Below are positions 48,856 through 60,397 of a DNA stretch of 64,000 nt, in pieces. The position numbers and the translations under genes were made by a program. The first letter of the stretch is position 1. Each line of letters starts with the position of its first letter. The notes beneath the pieces are model-generated. The model saw only the letters and a program-made list of their open reading frames with translations. It was not told where the DNA came from and made no database searches. This DNA comes from Adineta steineri. Lineage: Eukaryota > Rotifera > Eurotatoria > Adinetida > Adinetidae. The DNA is taken from assembly GCA_905250115.1 (NCBI GenBank), contig CAJNOI010000174.1:19915-83914 (forward strand). The letters run 5' to 3'.

Positions 48856-51800
48856 TACAGACAAATATCTATACAGGATAACTTTGATTTATCAGTAGAA
48901 ATTTACTACGATTAAGAATGTGTAGTTCTAGTAAAACACGGATTTTATGTATATATCATTGATTACAACATTATCAGCTCGAAGTTAAGCATGATGACAC
49001 GAACTGTATCAATATGTGACCTATACTATTCATGAGAAACAACGTACATCTGCCTCCACAAACAAAAATAGATCGATGAAATTTGTATGAAGCAGTGTAT
49101 CAATACACAAATTGACAGTGAACACAATCTGTTGAAGCAATACATTCATAATTAATTACCTTAACAGAATAATTTTCTTTCTTAGTATTCATCGAACGAT
49201 TAATCTCAATGAATTTGTTAGATTCATATTACATGTAATCTAATAAATTCTTTCGAGTTTATTCAAAAATATAGTTCTTATCGAATATTTTCTTTTTCTC
49301 TATCTTAATTTTATTATTGTTTCCTTGAGGATGTGTGGGTAGTTCTGTGGTTATAGACGTGGGTAGATCTATACATGTTAAGTGCGGAAGTAAGTGTACG
49401 TTGGCCCGGATGTGAATGTTTCTCTTTTTTTCTAACACACATACGCTTCAACTTACGATAATCTACACCTTCAAAGTTGCTTATTCAGTATCGTATTTTT
49501 TTCGTTGACAATGGGTAATATCATCGTTTAATGAACTAGTAAGATTTATTACCTGACAAATAAGTTTATTAATTTATACTAGTTTTTTTACGCTTGACAT
49601 AACAATAAAACTAACACGAAATAGATTTATAAATAAATCTATTTATATTTACTATTTGTTGATCTTGGTTGTCAATCTTTAGTAATAGTTACTATACAAT
49701 ATAATTCAAATGTAAATAGTTTATAATTAAAAAGTCATACATGATTTACTAAAATCTAAAAAGGATGTGCCATCATCAATTTGGTTACTTATTACGAATG
49801 TTAACTCTTGTGTACATGTGTCTATACTTTGCTATGATTTATAATTACATGTGTCAATTGTTAATGGGTCATAGGATGTATAACCTATAAATCAAGAAAG
49901 AAATATTTTTATGGATATTACTTATGGGTAAACATACACATTATTTTTATTTTCTTTATAAATTCTTTTAGGACGTTAAATCTTCTAATTTGTTGTTTTT
50001 TGATATTCGGGAAAAACTGTTCTAATTGTTACAAATGATAGACTATCAATAATAGATTTTTCATTTCTATTTAAACTCATCATATTATACTCTTGAGATG
50101 AATTGATCGTTGTTGTTATTTTCAACAAACAAGCCTTGTGACACATTTCTCATTAGTTAATATTTTCCGTTGACAAATCGATCATAAGTCAAAAATACAA
50201 CTGTTTTTTCTATTTTGATATATCATCGATGAAAAAAACAAAAAAGAAATATTTCATCCCATTACGCCTTATATGGTACAGTTAACAAAAAAAAGATTTC
50301 TATAATGGTAATCATTTCTGAGCTAATAATTGATATATTATCAATAAAATAAAATCTCACTCGTTGTAGAAATGTATTAGTCTTAAAGAAACGCGAATTG
50401 CTTTGTTAGTATGAGCTTTTATGCTATCGAAATTTTTTATTTAAATCAAACGAGAAATAATTTGATTATTCAACAGAATATAAAATATGGAATATTTTAT
50501 AGAAACAGTTCGGGATGTTTATACTGATAAATAGTGAATCAAATAGGTCTCTTAAGATGAAATTGATTGTCGTCCATGATTAATATCTATTTGTATGATA
50601 ATAATTCATCTTTACTTATCTAAAAGCATCTGGAATCAGTATGAGAACACAAAATCACTTAACCTCCTCGTCTGAATTTTAATACTTTCTAAATTCAATA
50701 TAATAATTCAATAAAACTGTTATTTCTTCTTATTTTTCTAACTCAAGTACTTTATATTTCATTCCGGACAAGTCTTATCTGGTTTTCATCAACAAAGTTA
50801 ATAGCATATGCATGATTAACATTTATTATTGTTTAGTTGTAAAATAGAAGATTCTCTTCTTCGTCTTCTTTTTCTTCTCCTTTTTTTCTTTTGATTTATA
50901 GAAAAGATTTTTTATCTATCTCGTTATACATCATCTTATCTCTTTACAAATGAATCGTTCCACTCTGTAGTTTTTTGACATTAATAGTGAATGAAGAAAT
51001 AATCAACTGTGATACTTTCTTTCTTTCTTTCTTCCAAAGAAGAATATATATAAGCTTTTATTGTTTATCGTTATTGTATTTCGATAGATAGACGCAATAC
51101 AAGCAGAAAATCATATACAAACAATGTAATATAGAACGTATTTCAGTTCCATAGTCGTATAGGAAATTGACATTATTGTTAGTATTTTATGTTTCGTTGT
51201 TGACATGAGCTTATGATCAAAAATTGAAAAAGATAGAGATTTTGATGCATTGAAAGAACGAGCAAAAAGAAAAACGATTAGCAGAAAACAGTTGAGAAAA
51301 AAAATATAGAAGCGAGAGAGCTTTTGCTAATACCACAACGATTAATCTATGAATAATACAGTAACATATAGAGAGAGAGAGAGAGAGGGAGAGGAAGAGA
51401 TGATTGTGTCTCGTTTAACATCATCTTTCACAAGCAAGAATCCCTGAGTTGTTACTGTCAGTTATATAGATTACGGTGTGTCATATCATTCTGTTTTTGT
51501 ATTCTGACATTTAGTATAGATGAGACAAAAAAAAACAAGTTTATCCATCTATCTACAAGGAGAGAAACAAGAGTATTATTCTTATCTATACATCAAGCAG
51601 TCAGTAGAACGATTATAGACAATCAGCAAACGACACCACCGCCATCATCATTCTACTAGTGTTAAGACTGTAGTTATATATATCTTTCATTTTCTTATTC
51701 CACTTACTAGAATAAATATCTGCTTGTGTCACCTTCAATTAATAGACTAGACAAGAACAATTGTAATGAATATTAAAAATGCGAAGAAAATAAACATCAC

Positions 51801-52002
51801 TTATCTTGATTGAAAATAATTTATAGATAAGTAAATATACACGCACAATTCTTGATTCTTGGAATTCTTTGTCTTTATTTATGATGTTCCATTTCTTTTT
51901 TGCTTTTTCTAGATAGATTATTTCTATTGTTAGTTGTCAATTAACGAGTATCACGCATAGAATTCTTTCGACAACAATGTTTTTATTAGTACTATCATAA
52001 CA
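48856..52002. other. 3.1-kb gene-poor stretch upstream of the GPCR
   Basis: AT-rich, no coding exon recognised. It contains G-rich motif copy F (49327-49370), a hairpin AATAGATTTATAAATAAATC (about 49620), a (GA)n tract (51370-51397) and, at about 48930-49040, a weak 5S-rRNA-like segment (TCGAAGTTAAGCA...GTGACC). Neuronal-receptor promoters and 5'UTR exons could lie here. Confidence 0.45.
49327..49370. repeat. G-rich dispersed motif, copy F (degenerate)
   Basis: TGAGGATGTGTGGGTAGTTC followed by GTGGTTATAGACGTGGGTAG. Both parts are G-rich on the same strand, so it is not a hairpin. Confidence 0.4.
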
Positions 52003-55000
52003 ATGACTAGTTATAAAAGTTTCAATGAAACCACAACATTATTATTAACCAATGAATCAACATTAGTAAATGACTCAACATTAATAAATGAATTATCATT
52101 AGATAATCTTTGTAAAAATTTTCATGTACGTATGTTTAGATAAGAACATCTGTTTATATTTATTAGTCCCTTGTGATACATTTTTTCTCTTTTTTAATTT
52201 TAGCTTATAGTTTTTTTATGTATTATATTTGTATTAATTGTTTCGGCAAATATTTCTGTTATTCTTCAATTAAGTTGTTCAAAAAATCGCCATAGTCGAA
52301 TGAGCTTTTTTTTATTAAACCTTGCTTATGCTGGTAAGTTTTGTTGTTGTTTTTGTTGGTGTTGTTGTTATTATTATTGTTATTGTTGCCGGAAATCGTT
52401 CGTCCGTATGTGCGCGCATCCGAACGATATTTGTCGACTAGTAGCACTTGACTTATTCAATCATGAATGTATACTAAGATGGTATATTACGTGTAAATCT
52501 CTATCGAATATAGAATTAGAGGAAAATGGGGTATAACAAACAAAATGTTTTCTTTTCTTAGAATTATTAGTTATAGTGCATCAACGCTAATTCTATTTTA
52601 ACAATTATTCAGATGAGTGAATTGTTAATATACTTATTGACAAACGAATGTTTTGCATTTTATATTAGAAAGAAAAAAAATCTAAACCGATGTTAAAAAC
52701 AAAAGAAAATAATTTATTTGAATATTCATAGATTTTTCGGTAACGAAAGACAAATTTTATTTTCTATTTAGATTTATTTGTTGGTATTATTATTGTCACT
52801 CGTGATATAATTGAAAAAAGTTGTATACCATTCAGACTCGGTTCGATCGGATGTCGATTGATCAGTTTTATACAAGTTCGTATTTTTCATTTCAATTATA
52901 TAACTAATTGATTTAATCAATAAGATAATAATAAAAATATTTTCTTTCTTTCTTTTTTGTATATTTAATTATTCAAATATTTTTCTTTAGGGAACAATTG
53001 CTTATAATTCAAGGTAGAAATTTAATATCGAATAATAATAATATATAAAGATATTTTGAGTTTAGTTATGTACTTGTTTGTGTAGCGATTGATCGTCTCA
53101 ATGCAATTATTCGACCTATGGATGTTCGAACAGCATCTTCAGGTAGATTATCTAAGAAATTTTAGAATATATTTCGAAAATGTTCTTCTTCTAGCATTTC
53201 GATATTCATTGATAAGTGGTAAGAAGAAAAAGAAGCATTCTTAGATTTTTAATTTGTTTTTTGTTTGATTAATAAGCATCATGGTTTATTTCAATGACAT
53301 TTGCTTCCGCTCAATTATATTTACGAGATATCGATACAATACGAGATATACCAATATGTGGTAATCGATCGGATGTTCAAAATTGGAATGTATGATTACA
53401 AAAATATATATAAATAGATTGATTGAATTTTTTTTTCTATTGAATTTTATTTAGGCATATGTCTATTTTCTTTTTATTTCTCTTTATCTTGCTCCATTGA
53501 TTGTTATGACAGCATCATATGTGATTATTATTGTAATAATATGGCAAAAAAGTTCTGTTAAAATTGAAGATGGTTTATCTAATAAACGAAATGAAAAATC
53601 TCGAATACGTCGACTTCTTTCATCAAAAAAATCAACTTCAAACGGTAAAATTTATTTAGTTTTTTTTCTTTGTTAGTTATTTTCGAATGGAAATAATTCT
53701 AGATGATCATCAAATTGAATCAAGTATTCGAGATGTACGATCACTTGGTGTTATACCGCGAGCTAAAATTAAAACAATTAAAATGACCTTAGTCATTGTT
53801 ATTGGTAAGTTTAACAACAGATTGATGACAGGATATCGCCGACATTGTCTTGATTGATGAAGAACTAAATGTGTTTAGGCATATAACGTCATACTAAACA
53901 GACTAGTATGACCTTCATCATTTATTTGTCTTAACACATTGATTGATAAACAAATCTGATTTTCAAGTAGACTGTATTAAGATTGGATCCGAATCTTAAT
54001 AGAATTTTAGAGTTACTTGAAAGTTTTTTTTTGTTCTTCTCGTATTTATATTAATAATTAGTAAACATTAACAAGTTTCTCTAAGAATCTTTCAATTATC
54101 TAGATTCTAGTCCGACGAAGAATGTTAATAGTATTGAGACTGAAGTTAATATTCAAATTAGTAAATTATGACTAGACGAATTGTATCTTTATCAAAGTAT
54201 TTGATAATTATACAGAATAGCATCATATCTGATCTATGACATTCTTAAATAATTTATGTAATTTGTAGACTTTCTGAAAAGAATATGTCTTTGTTAATCG
54301 AATTTATATATTCGATAGACTCTAATTATGATTAAAAGTCAACTATAACTTAATTATTATTAGACTATTTTTATCATTATCTGACATATACATATGCCGA
54401 GTATGTTTATTACAAATATAAAGAAAATTCTTGAAAAAATATTAAATTACAAGATGAATATTCAACTTCGAAGCCAAAATCAGTAAATAAAAGAAAATAT
54501 TTTGTCAAAATTTATGATAATGCTATTAGTAACATTATTATAAGTCGATTGTCTGGTCTATTGCCAACCTAAACAATATAACAATGAAAAAGAAAACAAC
54601 AAAAAAATATTGATGATTTATTTTTTTCTAGCTTTTACTGCTTGTTGGTCGCCTTATTTTATTCTAATGATAATGCATGCGCTCAATTTAATTCAACATT
54701 CATTTCTTATAAGAGTTACATCATCATTATGTTATATGAATTCATTAGCTAATCCACTTATTTATTGGCTTTTTGCAACTAATTTTTGTCTTCGACTCAG
54801 GTAATCTATTGATTTTTTTCATATTTTTAATTTATTTGAAACAAAAAAAAATAATTTCCTAATATATTTATTACAATTATTTTTCAGTACGAAAAAAACA
54901 CCAAATATTTCTCTTTCCTAGTAAAATATTTATTTCTTTATTTAATTACGATTGCTTTTTATGCATGTTATTCTTCTTTTTTTCTCCCTGTCATGAATAG

Positions 55001-55540
55001 AATTAAATAAATGAATGAATGAATGAATGAATGAATGACAAGATTATATTTTGCATGATGAACTGAATTTGTCAATTAAGTGTGAGCGATATGTATGTCG
55101 TTACAGCATTTCTCTATTCAATTACACAAATAAAAGATTTGAATAGTGAAACATTTGATAACTTTAGTATTATTTCTAATAGAATAAATTTTATAATATG
55201 ATTTGGATTTATATTTAGAGAAAAATCTGGTTGTCATCATCAATTAAAAAAAATAACATTAACAACTAATGGAGCAGATAGAAGACGTTGTTCAATATTA
55301 GAAACTCGACATAGTATTGGAAGTGTAAAACATCAACGTCAACCTTCAGAAGATTATCATCGTGCACATAATCCACGTATACCACTAACACCTACAGTAC
55401 CTTTACCTCGTCATTTAAACTGTCGTACATCAATATCAACACCAAATTATACACAAACAAATAAACGTATTGTTCAACAACAACAACAACAAAATTCACA
55501 AGCATCACTTTTATATGATTATCAACAGCATCATCTTTAA
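52003..55540 (+). CDS. Rhodopsin-class neuropeptide GPCR, CCAP-receptor/NPS-receptor/vasopressin-receptor-like
   Basis: About ten exons from the ATG at 52003. N-glycosylated extracellular N-terminus (NETT, NEST, NDST); TM1 'LIVFLCIIFVLIVSANISVI', TM2 'MSFFLLNLAYADLFVGIIIV', ECL1 Cys 'GCRLI', TM3 ending 'VCVAIDRLNAIIRPMD', TM4 'ASWFISMTFASAQLYL', ECL2 Cys 'IPICGN', TM5 'FISLYLAPLIVMTASYVII', then 'GVIPRAKIKTIKMTLVIVI', the strongest family signal, TM6 'FTACWSPYFILMIM' and TM7 'MNSLANPLIYWLF'. The C-tail is polar with a Gln run. The DRY motif is DRL. IPRAKIKT..MT is typical of CCAP, NPS and vasopressin-type receptors; the ligand is inferred to be an amidated or cyclic peptide. Introns at about 53803-54630 and 54801-55219 are long. 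Confidence 0.85.
55008..55038. repeat. (GAAT)n microsatellite in a GPCR intron
   Basis: Seven units of AATG/GAAT (AAATGAATGAATGAATGAAT...). A simple tandem repeat between the last two coding exons. Confidence 0.85.
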
Positions 55541-56308
55541 ATCTAAACATTATTTTATTAGTAGTTATTTAAAAACAAAATCTTTTTTTATCTTGTTTGC
55601 CTTTGTTTTGTGTAATTTCGTATATATATATATATACATATAAAGGATAATGTCAATTTGTTATCTTAATTGATTGTCAATCACGTACATAACTGTCTAG
55701 TGCTTTTGCGTCGAATATCATATATATATATACTTGTAATAGAGACAAAAGAAACAATTGTTGTATATTTCCACAATTTAGAAACAATAATCCAATGATT
55801 TTTTTTCAAGTACTACACAATCGTTTATATTATATACCCTTGAAAGCAGTCCATCATCGCTTGTATAAGTAATTCTATAGATGAACTGTTTTTATTTGAG
55901 TTAATATAGCACATAATGTTGCTTTTTTAGCCTTGACAAGTTATGGAACCCACCCATTGACGATAAAATAATAATTGATCCTTGTTGTGCCTTGCAGATT
56001 ATAGTATTTGGTTAAAAGTATTTTCTGACGTCGCTTTTAATATATTGGTTGACATTCCGAGTAATTAGTCTCTTTCCATCTCTTTTTTTTATCGTATTGA
56101 CGGACAAAAGAGATCACCAGAACCCTAGAGCATTATGATTAATCTCTCATTGGAGCCATTCATATGTGTTTTTATCCGTAAAACTAGAAATGCTATGAAC
56201 CTGGCAGCGACAATTACCTCTTTTTCTATATTCTCTCTCTCTAATACAATAACAAAACAATAGTTTTACTCATTTATTGATTTATTTTTCTTCAGAATAG
56301 TTTTTTCA
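55541..56308. other. Spacer between the GPCR and TMEM26
   Basis: Contains TATATATATATATACATATA (about 55621) and other AT runs, 3' flank of the GPCR. No gene seen. Confidence 0.4.
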
Positions 56309-59300
56309 ATGTATAACGGTATGACAAGAACAGAAGAAACTTTACGTGATTGTAGTCGTTGGATATGTCATTCATTTGATATATTAAAAGCGATTATAAT
56401 TCGAATTATTTTTGCACTTCATGCAACCATTGCAATTATTCGTATTGTCATAACAAAAGGAGATTATTGGTATTTATTAAATATGTGTGGAGTTAATTTT
56501 CTTCTTATTGAACTGATTGTAACGATTATTCAACGAAAAGGTTTGTTTAATTTTTTTAAATTAAAAATATATATTAAATTATTTTTATTTTTAGGCAAAG
56601 AACCTAAATGGTAAATAATTGTTTAGATAAAAATAAATCAAAGAAAATTATATTTAGGTTTTCTCCATGTTTTTTTCTATATATATGTACAATGATACCA
56701 CCCATATGGTTTCTTGAAATAAATCGTATAAATATTAAACTTGGTCGTGAACCAGTGCTAAATCAAACTGAAGGAGAAGAATTAAAATTGATGATTGAGC
56801 AAGGCCTTATATCAAAAGCGAATATCAATGATAAAACGGTTTGTTTTGTTTTATTTCATATTTTTCTTTCTCGGAGACGAAAATAAAAATCCTTCTTTTT
56901 TTTTCTTTTCATCTTAAATTTAAATCAAAATAAATTCTATAGGATTTAGTTATACAAAAGGTGAGATGATAATTATGGAATAATAATCATCGCATGATGC
57001 ATGATTATACATATCTATATATACACATATCCATTTTATTTAATAATATATAACAATAACAAAAGAAAATTACATATGTTAAATATGATCATTCGTTCCT
57101 GCTGTTTGAGCTTGTTTTAGTTCTATAGTTACATATTGTTCGGGTCTTTTTGGTCGAGCACCCCATGCTGGATAATGATAATGATGAAGACGCATGTAAA
57201 ATGCTAAGATTCCACAGAGTATTGATAAAAGAAAAAGTATTGGAAGAATTATAGTACGAAAAATAGTCTGAGCTTTTTTTTCAGTACTAGTTAAGATAAT
57301 TGATGGAGGAGGAGGACGATGAGATGTAGAAGAATTAATCATGGCAGTAAGTATTTCGATTGGTTGTTCATCATAAATACTTTTTGGTGCCCAAAAAGTT
57401 AATTTTGATTCATCAATTGTACGATTTGGTGTAAAACCAAGATAAACGGATAATGTACGCGTTATATTATGTGAATGAAGTACACGTCTAATAAGTAAAC
57501 CTGTTGCTAATATACAAACAAGTGAAATGACCACAATAATTAAAATTGATATAATTGAAGATGATTTAAAATAAATAAATGAATCATCATCATCATCATC
57601 TTCATTATCATTATCTTCTTTATCATGTGATGATTCTTCAGTTGTGTTAGTTGGTAGAGCTTGATCGTCATCTTTGTCTTCCATACTTGTCAAGGACACA
57701 TGCGTGTAACGCGCGTATGTGTGTTTATGTATGTAATAGCGTTAGTTTTTTTCTTTTTATTCTTCTTCTTCTTTTCTGTTAGGGTATTGCAGTACATCGA
57801 TTTATGTTCTTTTTAAAACAGAAGTCAAGGGTTCATGTTAAAATACTCCTACGTTCATTTTTAATTATAAATAACATCCGAAATAAACGATGATATTTCT
57901 GGTTTTGTTATAAAGAAAATAGCAATCGTCTTACATTTCTTCGAAAACTAATTAATTTCTCTTTTATAAAACTAAGAAATAATGATGTTTATATCTTGTT
58001 TGGTACATTGATGTAGAACTACGACATAGATATTTTTAGTCTATCATATTGGAATATAATTAACCTTTTTGTTATGATAATTTCTGTATAAATATACAAA
58101 TATTAAAATTCAAGGTTCTTTGTTTTGGAAACTATCAAAAATGATTTTGAGTTTAGTCTATCGTAGAAATAATCTATGGCATGTGCATGATTATAAACAA
58201 TATTTGCATCTTAGCATGTTTTAGTTAATACCTGAATTATCTCATGATGATTGGGTTGTGGCTACTGAAGTAACATTTTTAATGATAATTATAATTGGTC
58301 GTTGGTTATTACCAAAAGGAAAAATAAGTCGTTCGGCACTTTCTCAATTGCTACTTGTTTATTTATCATTAGCATCAGATATGATTGATCTATTATCAAT
58401 ATTTCAAGAAGATAAAGTTCTACAAGATCAAGAAATGATCTATTCAACTTTAGCTGTTTTTTCATGGTCAACATTACAATTTAGCCTTAATCTTGTTGCA
58501 TCACGTGGTCGAACATTTCGTTTTGAACCTGATAAACAAAATTCAAATAATCAATTAAATATTTCCAATTCTCGACAACAACCTCAACGTATTAAATCAA
58601 CATATCAAAAATTAGCAAGCAGTGAATTACCATCAATATTTATAACAATATTAATGCAAGATTTACCATTTCTTGTTATTCGTTTTATTGCTGTTATTCA
58701 TTTTAAAGTACAATCATATACAACAATATTTTTTACTTGTAAAAATCTTATTATTTTATTCTTACAATTCTATCGTTTATGGTCTATTTGTATTGAACAT
58801 ATGGATCAAAATGAACGTAATCATCATGATAAACGCTTAACTACAGATCAATCACCACCACTACTTCTTACTGATTCATCTAATACTCAATTTATGTTAG
58901 CATGATATCGCATGAACTATCTAACAATATTTACACAAAACCTCATCTGTTTTCTCTTTTGTTTTAAAAATACTTTCCCTCTTATTTAGATAAAAGAATG
59001 GGGTATTGAAGATGCAATGATGGTTGAACTTTCATTTATGTTCATCATTATTCTTGGTCGATGGTTATTACCAAAAGGAAATATTTCTCATAGTGCTTTA
59101 TCACAATTATTACTTGTTTATTTATCACTTGCATCGGATATTCTTGATTTATTAACATTATTTAGTGAAAAAGAAATTTATCTTAGTTCACCAATGGTTC
59201 ATATTGTTCTTATTGTTTTTTCTCTATGTATGTTTCAATTTGCACTTAATCTAACAGCGACACGTGGTCGTTCATTTCATGCGGAATTTGATGATACAGA

Positions 59301-60089
59301 AATTGAAATACATCAACCAGCATCATTTCATTCACCTCCCGGATCATTACCATCACATCGAAAGATCTTAAATAAATTTGTACCAAGTGAAATATCATCA
59401 TCAACAGCTCGACCATTAACAGCAACAACAGTCAGTCCTATTCTACGTCCTAAATTACGTGCATCATCAGTTTGTATTATAAATCCGCCAGATACAATCT
59501 TTGAAAATCCTGCTACAAATGGAGATTTAGAAATGCAAACAAATAGAAATTGTTCATGTAAGTATATCTATTTTTCATACAACACTTAAATCTTTTTTTT
59601 TAAATTAAAGTTCTTAAACCCACATTTCCTGAAGTTGATCTACCATCAAATATTCTCCGTCCAAACATGCTTCAACGTCAATCAGTAAGCTCTTCAAATT
59701 CATTACATTCATCATTTTGGTATGCACCACGTTCAAAGCACGCATCACGTAAATCTGTAGCAGAAAGTGTAAAATTCTTTGTTCGAAAACGATCTTCAAA
59801 ATTTCTTCGATCAGAAATTTGGTCAATACTTGTTACATTATCATTACAAGATGGTCCATTTTTTGCTATTCGTCTTGTTGCAATTATTGTCTATCGTGTA
59901 CGATCATTTTTAACATATTTTTTTGCATTTAAAAATTTTCTTATTCTGCTTTTTCAAACATATCGTATTGCATCAATATGTTTAGAAAAAGATGAACAAG
60001 AACAAGAATTCGAAGAAAAACTTGATACAATTAGACGTATGAGTCTTGCTGCATCACACCTTGGTTTACCGCTTAATAGAAAAATTTAA
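56309..60089 (+). CDS. TMEM26: TMEM26-type multi-pass membrane protein with two alternative C-terminal cassettes
   Basis: N-terminal half: exons 56309-56540, a 16-nt microexon 56595-56610 and 56658-56838, with 'KAIIIRIIFALHATIAIIRI', then 'GKEPKWFSPCFFLYICTMIP' and 'PPIWFLEINR' (human TMEM26 [25 protein letters not shown]). It ends in phase 0. Two C-terminal halves follow, both opening after a good acceptor in phase 0: cassette A 58225-58905 and cassette B 58990-59557 plus 59611-60089. Both have 'IGRWLLPKG' or 'LGRWLLPKG' and share 'SALSQLLLVYLSLASD', and both carry the TMEM26 'QDGPFLVVRL'-like segment (A: MQDLPFLVIRF; B: LQDGPFFAIRL) and 'KNFLIL.F..YR' (YRL/YRI). Each ends in its own stop. 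The simplest reading is one gene with mutually exclusive terminal exons. Function of the family is unclear; it marks beige adipocytes in mammals. A minus-strand gene is nested in the intron. Confidence 0.85.
57079..57684 (-). CDS. Two-pass membrane protein nested antisense in a TMEM26 intron
   Basis: Single exon, 201 residues from the ATG at 57684 (MEDKDDDQALPTNTTEE); an upstream GTG (57699) is not needed. The N-terminus is strongly acidic (EDNDNEDDDDDDS), then TM1 (SIISILIIVVISLVCILATG), a linker with 'SVYLGFTPNRTIDESKLTFW', TM2 (IFRTIILPILFLLSILCGIL) and a tail ending 'PAWGARPKRPEQYVTIELKQ'. No family recognised. The amphipathic layout and normal codon use argue for a real gene. It is completely inside the TMEM26 intron (56839-58224), on the other strand. 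Confidence 0.6.
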   Translation of the reverse strand: MEDKDDDQALPTNTTEESSHDKEDNDNEDDDDDDSFIYFKSSSIISILIIVVISLVCILATGLLIRRVLHSHNITRTLSVYLGFTPNRTIDESKLTFWAPKSIYDEQPIEILTAMINSSTSHRPPPPSIILTSTEKKAQTIFRTIILPILFLLSILCGILAFYMRLHHYHYPAWGARPKRPEQYVTIELKQAQTAGTNDHI

Positions 60090-60397
60090 TTTCATATTTT
60101 TTTGTGCTTTCTTGAGTGTATTTAAAATAAAAGATATTATAAAAAAATTGTTGTATAAAGTTTCACAATATTCCAATGGGAAATATATTCATTATTTTTT
60201 ATAGACAATAAATCATACAAAAGCAAAAACTATAACTCGCACAGATGAAATAAATGTTTTATAGCGCCATCTCTGATGCTTTTTCCTGATTGTTTGCCTC
60301 ACGTAAGTGTGTATGATAACATTAAAACAGAATTCATCTAATGTAAACTTACCTACTTTATTTTGTTTTTTCCTCTTGATTATTTATCTGGTTACTA
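60090..60397. other. Spacer between TMEM26 and ABHD16A
   Basis: 308 bp: TMEM26 3'UTR with AATAAA-like signals (about 60127) and the ABHD16A 5' region. No gene seen. Confidence 0.45.

Noticed and set aside
52300..52536. 78-codon ORF in the GPCR, with a Cys-rich FCCCFCWCCCYYYC run
   Set aside because: It is read-through of a GPCR intron; the Cys run comes from a TTG/TTA microsatellite-like stretch.
58225..60089. Two independent complete TMEM26 genes
   Set aside because: Neither cassette has its own N-terminal half, and both start at the same intron phase, so alternative terminal exons of one gene fit better.
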